From contig JBCFYV010011164.1 of assembly GCA_039000515.1 (NCBI GenBank), positions 37,527,234 to 37,591,233 of the forward strand: a stretch of 64,000 nt of DNA. The letters are read 5' to 3'. Positions within the stretch are counted from its first letter, which is position 1; the number at the start of each line of letters is the position of its first letter. This DNA is from Timema cristinae. Its lineage: Eukaryota > Arthropoda > Insecta > Phasmatodea > Timematidae. The position numbers and the translations under genes were made by a program. The notes under the pieces are model-generated. The model made no database searches, was not told the DNA's origin, and saw only the letters and a list, made by a program, of their open reading frames with translations. Of this stretch, positions 23,151 to 35,012 are shown in pieces.

Positions 23151-24769
23151 CTGATAAGAGTTACGATTTTCTCTACTCAAGAAACATACTATTACGAGTA
23201 GATATTACACGGCCTGTTCTTGGAGTTTTATGACAACTGGTGTAATAAAAGTGATATTTTATTTATATGTAATGACTTAAAGTTGTTAAAGCTATACGTG
23301 GAGTACACATTATTTTATTTAGCATTACATGCCTCGCGGACTAGACTTTTACACCTTAGTTTAACGTCAACTAATCCTCGTGATTTAATTTATAGACTCT
23401 AGATTATGTTGGCCCTTTTGTTGAAAATAATACAATATTTAAAATGTATTAAATATATTTATTTCTAAGAAAAAATCAACCCAACCCACATTAATATGCA
23501 CGCAGGCATGAGCATCAATCTTGTCTGGTATAACATTTTAGAAAATATTATAAAAAAATATTAATTTTTAAGAAAGGAGCATAATTTAAATTCGAAAAGA
23601 CTCGGACTCCGTCTCTGATATGGTTTAACGGTGAGGGGTAGTAATGGTTCATATCCCGTTTAGTTAGACTAAGGGTGGTATTTCCTAAAAAGCTTTTCGT
23701 TTTCCTTTCTCGGAAATTAAAGAACATTTCATTTAAAGTGCTATCTTCCCCATCCTTACGCCATAAGAGTAAATATGCGGGTAGTCGGGTGGGTAGTAAG
23801 AGTCCAAGTACATAACAAAAGATCAATACATCTCTATAAAGTTACTTATATGTATACACCAATTTTCTTACATATTTACAGATCTTAGACCTTGAAAAAA
23901 TTATTAGATTTAATTTCACGTATTATTACGTCAGGTTGTGTGATCTGCGGCTGTAAACTTTAGTAGATATTATCAATACCTAAAAAATAGCCCAGGGTGG
24001 TGGTAACATGTTATCAATAGGCTTGTAATTTTCTAAAAGGTTTTCCAAGTGTTCATTCGTAAGAAAATCAAGAAGTATAAAGATAAATATTCTCGCTATT
24101 TTTCTTTTCCGGGAAATGTTAGCGCTTACAATAAAGCTTCCAAGGTTCCTCCGATGAACTGAGTTGGTTTATAGTTGGAGTTAATGCACTGGAGAACTTC
24201 TCAACCCTCCCGATTAAGGTAGCTTTGCCCAAGTGGAGCATTACTCTACCCTCCCCACCGGTGCAAAACACGCTGTTCTAGCCCCATTTTACCACCAAAG
24301 TGGTGGTTGAATCAGTCTGCGGTAAGAAGGGAGGGAGGGGGGGAGGGTTTGGTTAGCAGTGTGGCAAACCTAATCTCGATTGTATAGTGCGTTAAATTGT
24401 GCTGTGTGTGCTTAGTAAAGGCTTTCATTGAGGTTGGTATGAGTGATACTTGGAAATCCTGAGTAAGGTTTCCAGTTTCCCCTTTACCAACTTTAAGTGT
24501 TGGGCAAACAAGTTGGGAATGTTCTTCATCTGGAGGATTGTTCTTGGGAAAGAGGATATGGGGGGAAGAATGGAGCGGTAGGACGATCTTAAATTTTCTC
24601 CGAGGATTGTAAACTTTTGGTTAGTTCTAGTAATTATATATTCCCCTTGATAGTTCAGTTGTATTAGTGTCATTAAATAGAGTATCCGATGAGTTTTTTG
24701 TTATGTACATACACACTGGCCATTTCTATGGGATGAATTGACAAGATAAAAACCCAGACCGGTATTCAC

Positions 24770-24965
24770 CCACACTATGACATAAAGCTAATTTTTTCTT
24801 ATTTTCTAGCACCAGAAAAGTCTGGGTTCGAATCCTACCAAGATGTATTAATGTTGTTTATTCCTAAGTATTGTACCACTCTATCTCCCTGAAAATGTGA
24901 GTACGATGAAGCCCGTCTCCATGTTTGGACACAAGTCAGCTAACACCGGTAGATAACTTCTGGGT
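24770..24965 (+). repeat. Old SINE-B fragment
   Basis: Plus-oriented: B-box-like ctgggttcgaatcctacc, then aagatgtattaatgttg and a decayed body. No tail remains. Confidence 0.4.
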
Positions 24966-25008
24966 GGGTCTAGTGGTGTATTTATTAGTTTTGTGCCCTA
25001 CCCAGGGG

Positions 25009-25300
25009 CGTAGCTAGGGCTTGGGGAGATTGATGTCATCTCCCCTTGCGGCAAAGGTTGAAGGGTCTACAAATGAAGAAAACTAAAACTTCTAAAAAAC
25101 GTTCTTGGAGAATATAATTCATTAGAGAGCTAAAAAGTGGAAACAAAAGAACCTAGGAATAAGCTTGATAACGGAATGAATCCTGGGTTGCTCAATGATA
25201 AGAGCATTGATGCGCTAAGCCAATACAGCAATAATGTCTGGTATTCATTCTGGTGCCCAACAGCGAACTTTGGACCTTAACCCATTGGCACAGTTTTTTC
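25009..25300. repeat. Possible hAT-like end and tRNA-like fragment
   Basis: caggggcgtagctaggg at 25010-25026 resembles hAT-type terminal sequences common in insects. A decayed tRNA-like segment (tcctgggttgctcaatgata; agagcattgatgcg) follows at 25187-25280. I find no matching second end. Confidence 0.3.
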
Positions 25301-25962
25301 CATGTAATAATCACGCTTTAAGTTAGGTTGGTGTTAATACTGCTTAAATGTCCCGGCAGAAACATTTGTTTATACTGTAGAAAATATATTTGCATATTTT
25401 TTCAGTTCTACTCACCGATGAGTGTATTGAACGATATTGTTGAGTTTACTGTGAAGGCTTATTCTGACACAAGATGAAGCTCTAAAACAGTTTAAGAAAA
25501 TTCTATTTTTAGTCTAATAGACAAAGTGATTGATGCTTTAGAGCAATTGCGTGATACACAGACTGAAACCCTTGAAACACGTGAGGATGCATCTATAATG
25601 TATGCATTGAAAAGTTTGAAGCCTTAGATACATTTTCTTCTGGTCAGAGGTAAGAGAACTCTGAGACACGGTCATTTCTAAAGTTGAACATTCATGCGGA
25701 GAGTGGGGTGTGACCGGGATTATCTGTATTAGAAAAAAAATGTGATTGATGAAAATATCTTTTTCCGAATCGAATACTCCACTAGAAATATACTAACAAA
25801 CTTCGTTGGACATCGGGTAATATTTTAAAATGGAACTTTCTGAGCTAGTACCAAAAATGGCATAGTTGGGTGTGAAGTAAATGTTAGTTCGGCTTCATAC
25901 GATCCCTCACCCACTTCACCATGTTCTAGGCCCATTAGACTAGACAAATTATATTTTTTGTG

Positions 25963-26202
25963 CACGACGTCCTACTACCCATTCAGGATATCCACATAGA
26001 CCTCTACTTACATGAATGAGATAAGGATAAATATAGAATTTTAGAGAACTGAACCCACATTTTCGATGAGAAAATGTGAGGAACCATTTAGAGTAAGCCA
26101 AATTGATACAACCGGTTGGATGAGAAACTCTATTTCTCCATAAGCAGCGAACCAGGCAAGACGAGACTGACGCCTTATTCCTCTTAGCAACCGATGCCGG
26201 TA
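25963..26202 (-). repeat. SINE-B, diverged
   Basis: Minus-oriented: altered shared tail (gacgtcctactacccattca), body (gaggaaccatttagagtaa) and head (gactgacgccttattcctct). The 97-residue open frame on the minus strand here is SINE antisense. Confidence 0.6.
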
Positions 26203-26204
26203 TA

Positions 26205-27965
26205 TTTGTATGTTTCAAATTGGTTCTTACAAAAATCCACAAAAATAAATCTCTTTAAAGGTTTATCAAAATCTCTCAAATTTTTTCTCAGTTATGTTCT
26301 CTTACCTAAGTTGACAAATGTGCTCCATTTAGATAACGTAATCCATCCATAAGCAACTTAATCGCGGGGCAAGTTTCTATACGGCCTCTCAATAACCGGA
26401 ATTCATGGCTTTTTAGATAGCGTCACCTGGTCTCTCATTGGCTGGCACAATTTGTATTGTTATTATTTATCTGTCGTGTCACGTCAGCGGTAATGTGAGC
26501 GTGTTTATCACTGGATCTTAAAAAAAAACCCAAATCAACATTTATACTATTCCGACAAGTAGATTTCGTGAAACCATGCTATAAAAACTTTGGTCTAATA
26601 AACGCTATGCCCTTTGGAAAACGGTAGAAAATCATGTATCGGAAACAAATAATGTGTAGAAGGGAAGGTGGGAGGACTTTACCAACACACACACATACAC
26701 TAATGGGTGCAGGGATAGAGTAAGCTGTCCCGCAAAACACTCATGCTATATAGCATAATAAATTGCTGTGATGAGACTGATATTAATTATAAATGGGATA
26801 CCTGAGTGTAAGTCCAGGAATCTAGTAGGTTCAACATTGAAAGAGTATTTACTTAGTACATGTAGAGCAGTTTAAGTTTTCAAAGAATCGCTATATTTAT
26901 CTGAAAGCCATCAAAAGCAACACACAATATTGATTGACGTATAAATACATGAATATATATCTAGAAACTTTTGAACGGCGGTTTCTATGGCGATAATACC
27001 TTATTAAATAAATAGTATTCAGAGGCAAACAATGTAAGGAATGTGTTGTGTGTAAGCTTAGGAAGATGAGGGTAAATATCAGGAGAGGGTCAACAAATAG
27101 CATAATAGTAGTAAAACTACTCATTGCCGAGGTGTTGTAGTGAGGCGAGGGAGCGCTCAGGTACTGAGAGCTGATATTCATCAAGTCATTACAGACTATA
27201 TCCGTTTAACAAGCTATATAAATCTCTAGGATATTTGAAGCTATTTGTTAAAACCTATGGTCTCAAGCACACAGGCAAGCTAAGAAACTTTAGAAACTCA
27301 TCCCCTTCACTTTACCCCTATCCAAACCCTCTCAAACCCTCACCTTACTTTGTGGCGGCAATCTCTGTGCTTTCCTTTGATCATTAAAATGTTGCTTGGT
27401 GCGAAGAAGAGTTTTTGGAATCTCTCTCCCCTCCCCATCCCACCCTCTCTCTTTCATCTCTTGCTTGGTAAAGAGCTCAAGTGGTTTTTTGATTCAATAA
27501 AATAATGGAAAAGTAACGGCGTTTCCTCCCCCTGCAACCCTTTCCTACTTTATCTCATTAATTACGAATGTGTATAATATTGAGTTGAAACAGGGACATA
27601 TTTTTTTAAAGGTGCATTGGGTGGGATTAAATGAGATATAAAAAGTTAAAATAGTAAACACGTCCTTCGGGGTAGTTATATTGTTTTTTTTAAACTACTA
27701 TTATTTCTTGGTAGCTAACAAACAATGCAATTCGTTATAAATATGTTAATAAAATCTGATTTATAATCTTTTTTACTTTGGGTATTTAAACAATTCTTTT
27801 TTTGATAGCAGACTAATATAATCACGTGATTTACAAAATCAACTCAACCTAGGGTTTTACACTTTATATCCAGCCCTAGAAGTTGGACTAAATGTATATC
27901 ATGATAAATCTGTGCAAATATAATTATTTATGTATTGCATGTAAGTAGATAATATGTAGCTAACC
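26205..27965. other. AT-rich stretch, nothing firm
   Basis: No gene recognised. 26340-26520 is GC-richer and repeat-free to the eye and could be a non-coding conserved element, but only alignment could show that. Confidence 0.45.
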
Positions 27966-27969
27966 AGAA

Positions 27970-28011
27970 AAGTGTATAACCCGAACGGATAGTAAGACGT
28001 GGTGCTAAAAA
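27970..28011 (+). repeat. SINE tail only (severely 5'-truncated)
   Basis: Only the shared 3' tail (gtgtataacccgaacggata, then gtaagacgtggtgctaaaa) is present, in plus orientation, as expected from abortive reverse transcription of a SINE-A or SINE-B transcript. Confidence 0.7.
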
Positions 28012-28135
28012 ATATACCAGCAGAATTATCCGGCGTTGAACGCTTTTCTTTGCTTTAAGCATACCGAAAAAAATCGCTTCATTCTATTTCTTCCAACTAA
28101 GTTTTTAATAAAGTAAAAAAATCTAATCGAAAATG

Positions 28136-28278
28136 TAAAACTCCAGCTTAAAGGTGCACATGCGTGTTTAAAATTCCAGCTTCAAGGTGCACATACGTGT
28201 TTAAAATTCCTACTTCAAGTTGCACACGATTGTTTAAAATTTTAGCTTCAAGGTGCACATGCCTGTTTAAAATGTCAG
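28136..28278. repeat. 33-bp tandem repeat, about 4 units
   Basis: The units start at 28143, 28176, 28209 and 28242 (ccagctta, ccagcttc, cctacttc, ttagcttc), each followed by aaggtgcacat or a variant and then tgtttaaaat. The units differ by several substitutions, so the array is old. Confidence 0.8.
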
Positions 28279-28735
28279 CCCTCTGCGTACGGTAGATATC
28301 GCGCAATGCTCTTGACAGAAAAACTCATCATATTACCTTAGATTATAAATGAACATTTTGTAACTAAATATGTTAAGTTTGTGTGACATGGCTATGGACA
28401 GACTTAGTCGTTGTTACTTAGCAGAGGTCACGTATTTATACCCAACTTTTATAATGAATTGGCATATTTGACAGCTTAGAAAATTTACTATCTACGTTCA
28501 TATATTCATACGCCAAGTCGTTTGATCTGCAGCCGTCACTTTTGATATATATTATCAATACTAATGAAATAACATTAATAATATACTAAAATGGTATTAA
28601 TGTTGACCACAAAAATATATGCTTGTATTTTCTAAAAGGTGCCTAAATGTCAATTCGTAATAAAATCAAGGTATACGTATGGTCACCCTCTTATGGAACA
28701 AGGAAATAGGTGCTGTTGACCAGCAGTTGTCGTAG

Positions 28736-29388
28736 CCTTAGTGTTATTATTATTATTATTAGCACCGCGTCTTACTACCCGTTCGGGTTGTACGCACTTA
28801 CGCTAATGTGTAGTGGTAGGGTGATTGTGAGATGAAATGAAGGACCTACAGTTTAACGTGGAATCCGAACCACGGTGGCGGCCTGGCATTCCCCACATTA
28901 ACAAGATGTCTTGTCAGAGGTGAAGGAAGGGTTTGTAAATCAGATAAATCTGTGCCGGGACCGAGGATTGAACCCCGACCGCCAGCTCAGAAGTCTGACA
29001 CCTTACCCCTAGACCGCCAGGTCACCTACCTTAGTGTTGTTGCACACGTACCGATATCATCGGTGTCGGCGCTGGCGCCGATATCGTTGTTAGCACCGAT
29101 ACCGGCGTGGGTTGTTGCACACACACCGACAATATCGCTATTGGCATATGCAGTTTTCTTGATGGTGGCGAGCAAACAACATGGCTTCCTGCTCTGCGCA
29201 CTGATATCGGTGTATTTATCGAGGGGGCCGCCGACATAGCTCCGACAAGTCGGTAGTCGTCATGATAATGCTGTCGTGTCGGCATCGTGTGCAACAGAGC
29301 CATAATATTACATGGAATCTCACTACCACCGATATCGGCACCGGCACCGACACCAATATTATCGGTACGTGTGCAACAGCACTAAGCC
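28736..29388. mobile_element. Palindromic MITE interrupted by a SINE-A
   Basis: After removing the SINE at 28746-29026, the left end cttagtgttgttgcacacgt pairs with the right end (reverse read) cttagtgctgttgcacacgt. Both continue into accgata and ggtgtcggYgc-rich arms for about 60 bp. The interior is unusually rich in CG and in ccgatatcgg-like palindromes. No transposase remains; the superfamily is not assigned. Open frames at 28952-29239 and 29031-29303 run through this MITE and the SINE and are not genes. Confidence 0.75.
28746..29026 (-). repeat. SINE-A inserted in a MITE arm
   Basis: Minus-oriented full copy with an (ATT)5 tail, shared 3' tail, body and head ending ggtcacc. The flanking duplication ccttagtgtt at 28736-28745 and 29029-29038 is part of the MITE terminus, which proves the SINE arrived after the MITE. 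Confidence 0.88.
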
Positions 29389-29787
29389 TCTATTAAAAAC
29401 ATTATCTCCTGTATTTTCGTGTGTGTGTGTATGTACACTCCGTTTACCTTGAAAGGCAGCAATATAACCTTGACAGGTCACATTATGACCCTATGACTAT
29501 AAATAGTGGAATAATGCAAGGTAAGCTTGCTGCATTACAGGGTAGACAAGGGTACATAGAATGCGGCTATGAAACGATCGTCATTTGTTTTCAGTCCGAT
29601 AAATTTATAATTTCAAAAATCCACTTAAATGTGTTTCCAACTTAATACATAATTATTTATATTTGACTCCAAATCAACTCTCCTCTAACTCACAGCTCTG
29701 CCTGGTATTTGGTTCAAATATAATCTTTCCTTGGTGGTTTCCTCGTAAGTCACGGAGAAAAGATTTCTTTTTTCTCATTGAATCTTA

Positions 29788-29965
29788 CTACCCGCCTAGC
29801 ATATCTATATATATTTACACTAATTTAGTAGGCATGAGGGTAGAATGGATCAAATAAAAGTGCCCGCATATGCGTGGAGGGAGATTGGGAACCACCCGGC
29901 CTATATTTGACCCCCACCCTCACCTTTACCAACAAACCAGGCAATTAGATCAATATTAGTGGTCT
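29788..29965 (-). repeat. Old SINE-B copy
   Basis: Minus-oriented: tail remnant (cttactacccgcctagcata), body (catatgcgtggagggagatt) and decayed head. Diverged. Confidence 0.55.
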
Positions 29966-30147
29966 GATTTAATTAACTGATAAAGTTACAATAATTCTAG
30001 TTAAAGGGCCAACTACTGGGAGTAGATTTGTTATCATTTTGAAGATAAATTAAATTTCGTTTAAAATTTATTCTTACTTATAATATTCTTAAAATATGGT
30101 CATTATTCAGGCCCACCAATGTGAGTAAAAAGAAATAGTTTTTTTTA

Positions 30148-30392
30148 TCACCACGTCTTTCTACCTGTTCAGGTTAATCGCATATATGATAATTAATCTA
30201 ATTGGATAGGGTTGGGGAAGGAAACATTTTAGAGATAATCTAGCTGCATTTGCGTGGAGGGAGAGTGGGAAGCCATTCAGAAAAAACCAGCCTCAGCAAA
30301 CCCAACCGGGATTTGAACCCCAATCTCCCAGTCATCAGCAGCCCAGTGTAGCACTAAAGTGACGCCCTAGACCATTACGCCACTGATTCGTG
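30148..30392 (-). repeat. SINE-B, near full length
   Basis: Minus-oriented: tail (caccacgtctttctacctgt), body (gcatttgcgtggagggagag), B-box read in reverse (gggatttgaacccc) and head (tgacgccctagaccattacg). Confidence 0.75.
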
Positions 30393-30674
30393 TAAGAAAT
30401 CAAATTAACTCATAATTTAACCTAACATTGAAACAACGGTCGAAGTAATACAAATTATAATCAAAAACAGTTTATTTTTATTTTGAGGGTGGTTTTTGCT
30501 GTCTTATTTAACTTGTTTTTACTAAACATAATCAAATCAAATAAATGGTATGCTTCCAAACCTAATGTTCTAAATGAATGTTTAATTCGGACTTGTAGCA
30601 TGCACGGGCTATTAGCGCCTTAGGACCTCCTACTTTTAATGCACTGTACTTATATTCGCCGTCTGTCCCCCATG

Positions 30675-30682
30675 TGACGTCA
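30675..30682. promoter_or_regulatory. Perfect CRE-type palindrome
   Basis: The perfect palindrome tgacgtca lies inside catgtgacgtcacgg, in a GC-richer patch (30655-30730) about 0.8 kb before the first visible TOX exon. A role as an intronic enhancer or alternative promoter element is speculation. Confidence 0.3.
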
Positions 30683-30888
30683 CGGTGGTGTTCAAGACTC
30701 GTCCAAGTGCCTTGCTCGAGTTCATGCTGTGAATTTAAAAGAGTAGATTAGTGCTTAGGTTAACCCTGATCCCCGGTAGCAAAATCAAGTAAAAGCCAAT
30801 GCTCTCTAAATCAAAGGGGAGCTTCTTAAAATTATTAATTTAAACTCACAGATACGTTCTAAAGTGATTTTAACAATGATTTTCCTGC

Positions 30889-31128
30889 TTTGGCTGTCGA
30901 ATGGTCTAAGGCATCACTCTTGCCTATCACTGGGATATCTGGGTTAGAATTTCGTCTTGGCGTTGTAAGGTTTTTCCTAAATGGTTTTCCACTCCCTCCC
31001 CGCAAATGTGACTACACTTACTCTTAGATGCTGCCTTCATAATCCCTCGCGTACTAGCGCACCCCACTAGCGTAGTTGTCTACATATGTGTATAGCCCAA
31101 CGGGTAGTAATACGTGGTAGTAAAAACA
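30889..31128 (+). repeat. SINE-B, near full length
   Basis: Plus-oriented: head (gaatggtctaaggcatcact), B-box-like gggttagaatttcg, body (cctaaatggttttccactcc) and shared tail (tatagcccaacgggtagtaa). It ends about 370 bases before the first TOX exon. Confidence 0.75.
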
Positions 31129-31496
31129 AAAACAAAACCTACCAAAGATGTAAGGGTGAATTCTAATTATTAACATAGTTAACATTTGCACTAAATGGAA
31201 GAAGCAAGTCATCGCGTATCAATTTTTTTTTTACAAATTTGATTGATATTGAACACGCGAACCCTACTCAAGAGTCATAGAAATCAACTAAAAGGCCCTC
31301 AGCTCGATTCCAGATGGTGCTGACGAAGATATTTAATATGTGTGTGTTAACAGATTCGTCCTGTTATACTATTGATACATTTCTAGGTACTAGCGCTGGT
31401 TATTTTAGTGGTATGAGTACTGTCCTAGGTCAGGTTAGTTTGTAAGTCGTCCATTACGAAATGTGATAGTGATGGTCACGTTGTTTATTGTTTCAG

Positions 31497-31565
31497 AGGA
31501 ACGACAACTTGGATCTGTCTCTGTCCGTGCCCCAACACTCCTACGGTTATAACATGGGCGACCAG
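31497..31565 (+). CDS. TOX: TOX-family HMG-box protein, internal N-terminal exon
   Basis: Internal exon of a TOX-family gene (nuclear HMG-box DNA-binding proteins). Sixty-nine bases, 23 codons, phase 0 at both ends. It starts after the acceptor tttcag (31491-31496), preceded by a T-rich tract, and ends at cag|gtaaga, a strong donor. The frame reads RNDNLDLSLSVP...YGYNMGDQ, rich in S, N, D and Y, without stops. On its own this would be weak. The assignment comes from its fit to the exon at 61539: the junction gives GDQ|TFHTPS, like the short polar stretch that precedes TFHTPS in vertebrate TOX3 and TOX4. An alternative acceptor two bases downstream (agag) would break the phase. The start codon lies in exons upstream of the window or was not recognised. 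The symbol is given at family level; the insect orthologue name is not fixed by this sequence. Confidence 0.78.
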
Positions 31566-32044
31566 GTAAGACAGCTTCTTAAACTTTTTTTAGAATAGAG
31601 TTTCTTCACTTGTCTAAGGTGTCAGTCCTGCAAGAGACTGGACTGATGATGACTGAGAAGGCCGAGATTTGAATATTGTCAGAGTGCCAAGGGGGTGGTT
31701 TCCTCTGTTCCATTTAGCTACACGCTAATACTAACTTAACTCCCTTATTCCTAGCCCATCGATTAAGTTAATAACACTTATGATCAAATGCATTTACTAA
31801 ATATGTTAAATATTGATAAGTTATTAACATACACAAGGAGCTATTAGCACCTGGGAATGTATTTAAAGTGAACTCCAAATCACTCCCTGATATTTAATTA
31901 CGTTAAAGATAATACTGTTTAATGACTTATGAAAAAAAAAATCTTGAAGGCAGTGTTAATTGATGAAGAGAAAAATAATATTAATTATTGAATGTAAAAG
32001 GGGGTGATAAAAGCTAAAAGCCAAAATAACTAGTTAACAACATG

Positions 32045-32090
32045 CTTTTTTTTTAGCACTGAGTCTTACTACCATTCGTGTTATACACTA
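32045..32090 (-). repeat. SINE tail only (5'-truncated)
   Basis: Minus-oriented shared tail (ttagcactgagtcttactac, cattcgtgttatac) with a T-rich end; no body follows. Confidence 0.6.
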
Positions 32091-32099
32091 GCAACATAT

Positions 32100-34870
32100 T
32101 AAGCTCTCAAGATATTAGGGAGCAATCAAACCCCTCACAAGCAGGCCTGCCTCAATGGGGGTGGGAGGAGGGGGGGACTAGTGGTACCATGGTATCGGGC
32201 CCGGGACTTCTAAGAGTTCGGGCTCAAGATCCAGATTATCAAGCCAAACAAAAATGTGTAATATAATAAATAAAATAGAATACATAAAATCAGGCATGAA
32301 TGATAAGCGACAAAATGGATATATTTACTAATGAATAGTAGATTCCCAGCCCACCAGCTGGAATGTTCTTCTAAGAAACTACTGGCATTTGTCATAGTTA
32401 CATAATTGGTTCTCCAGGTTTGTCCTTCATTTTGAAGTGTTTAGAAGTTTCCAGAAGCCTCTTATTTTTTTAATGTAGTTAAATTTGGCACGTTAAGAGA
32501 GTAGGGTGATAAACTTAAAAAAAAACAAAAAACATGGAGGGTGACCCCCTCATCTAGCTTCTATCGAACACTTGTTTTCAAAACATTTCCAGGAGAGGCC
32601 CACACAAAATAGATTCTAGGGATATGCAAATTTCAAAAAATGTAAGACCACTCCAAACCACTTATAGAAAAATATATGTATAATTTCAGATGAGAGCCAC
32701 TCCAAATATCTTCTAGAAGTATTAAATTTTCAAAACTTTGCCGAAAGAGGGTCCCCGGTATCCTCTTTTGTTTTAGTGTCAAAGCCCATCAAATCTCCAC
32801 CTTTATTTTTGCCAAGTTACCTTTTTTGGACAAATAAGGTTTTGCCGCCTCTGAAGTATATTAGAACAAAGAAAGGGGGTCCGCCGCTTTTCCCCTGCCA
32901 TCATATGAGCTTAAAGCTACTCATGGTGCTATTAAGGGCATTAAAACTAGATATTTTATAAATCCTCATCCTAAAAAATGCTATTCAATTTATTGTTAAT
33001 TCTATTGAAGGAAAGTTTGCGTACATTTTGCATACATTTTGGAATCACTTAAGTATTTTTATATAATGGGAGTAATATATTTTTAATCCAAGGAGAAAAA
33101 CACAGGCTATAAGAGGTACTTAACGTGAACTTTCTGACTGCTACACAACTTAAAAAAATAATCTAACCCCGTTGAACCCCGTAACCTACACTACGTCCAG
33201 TCTAACGAGCCGTTAATTCATCACTGTAAAAGTGAGTCTGACTTCACCAATAATATCACATTTTAGGCAGTATCTGGAATAAAACCCGGGACCTTTAGTT
33301 CAGTCAGCATGATTCCTTTCTTAAATTTAGTCTAGTCCAACAAAATTATTAATAACCGAGAGTTCTGTCAGATAATTTTAAAACCATAAACGCATAAATT
33401 AACTAAAATTAAATACGTAATACATAAATTATAATATCTAAAACTCAAAGGTCTAAGTAAAGGCTTTACTAAAGTGTATAAATCATTAAAAATAAATGGT
33501 AATGTATTCATTTTGTTTAAATTACTCGTTTACATTGTAAACCCTGTCGGATTATTAATATTTATGTTTTTAATTTGTTTTAAGTCTGACCGTCTCATAT
33601 TTACTTTACACATCGGATTATAAAAAAAGCAAGAACTATTTAAAACCTTCCTAAATAACAACGTATCCTCTCATAAAAAAGGCATTTTCCTTAATTGGTC
33701 CCTTCATTTGCACTCGCCCACATCGCTCTCTTCCTCCCCACCTTCACCCTCCCTAACATTCCTTCTTTCTCTCCTTTCCTCTCGTTTTCTCGGCTCGCAT
33801 TAAAATTCATTAAAATACCATTTTTTTAATTGCTGACAAAAAATTAATTACTTTGTAACACCACTTCATTAGCATGTAGATTAAGGTTTAATTCGGTAAT
33901 TTCCACGGTGTTTCTTTTTTCTAAATTTTTTATTTTATTTTCATCCCCTCCGTTTTTTTAGTCAAGTTTAGTTTTTTGGGGGGGAGACTTGAGGGGTGTG
34001 TTGCTTGAAAGTATTCTCGACTGTGGAGGGGTTGGGATCCTTAGGGGATTAGAGTAAGAAGAAGGGGGAGGGAGCTATACCAACTTAACTTCATGACATT
34101 CCCACCACTCTTTCCCATCCTTACCAACTCACGTACCCATTTTTCTTACTTAAAAACAACTGTACTTTTTATGCGCCGGGGGGAAAAATAGATATTCTCA
34201 TAAATGATTTATGTACGTAAGATACTTGATCCACATCTCGATTAGCATAATAAATTACGTGTTATTGCGTAAATTAACTACCCCTTGCACAAACAATAAA
34301 GCTTGAAATTGATTTTAATTTACGTGTGCAGTTCAAACATTGTATTGTCAAATTGCATTAATTACGTTTCCTAATAGTTTAAACGAAACACGACGATTCT
34401 TTAAAAATTATTATTTTTCAAGATCATAAAATGGTGGCGTTAGCATTTCAAATATTTTACATGATATTTGGACAAATCTATCCAAAAGATAGGTGTTTAT
34501 TTTAATTAATCCTTCACTCATCCACATACAGACAAACCAATTTTATATTTTAATTGTATATATAATGAAAATGGTTTTTGAAGCTAGCTTGTAATTAAAA
34601 TATAGGTAATAAATAGCTAATATAAATATAGCCCAGTATTAAAGCCACTCCCTTTTAAAATTGGTATAATGGGGCTTCCTCTTTCCCAGTTGTGAATTAG
34701 TGTTCTGGGTACTGGGTGTTGTACTTGTTCTAGAGCTAAGTTAGTCTATAAGTCATGTTTTACTCGGTTGGTTTAGAAAGAGAAAATTAATTAGTTGTCA
34801 AAATAAAATGCTTTGCTATTATTTAAAAAAAAATTACCAAGCATAAGAACGTTATTGATGGCTTACTCTA
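32100..34870. other. Intronic stretch, mostly repeat-poor
   Basis: Apart from the group D fragment at 33185-33312 I see no transposon signature. 33700-34480 has runs of TAATTA/ATTA-type and attagcat motifs in otherwise unbroken sequence, as often seen in developmental enhancers, but there is no direct proof. Short open frames at 32078-32266 and 32776-32961 are unsupported. Confidence 0.4.
33185..33312 (-). repeat. tRNA-like SINE fragment (group D)
   Basis: Minus-oriented: body (gagccgttaattcatcactg) and B-box-like aaaacccgggacctttagtt. Same family as 6022-6150 and 40860-41005. Confidence 0.55.
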
Positions 34871-34876
34871 AAGACA

Positions 34877-35012
34877 AAGATGAGGAATGTTATTTGGAAG
34901 AAGTGCACCCGCATAACGTGGGGGGGAGGTTTTAACCTCGACCTTCTCGTCCTCCATAATCCAAACTACTGCGAGTCTTAATGACCTTAAACGTGTGACC
35001 ACTGGCGTGTGG
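34877..35012 (-). repeat. Old SINE-B fragment
   Basis: Minus-oriented body (gaagtgcacccgcataacgt; ttaacctcgaccttctcgtc) with a decayed head (cgtgtgaccactggcgtgtg). The tail is lost. Confidence 0.45.
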
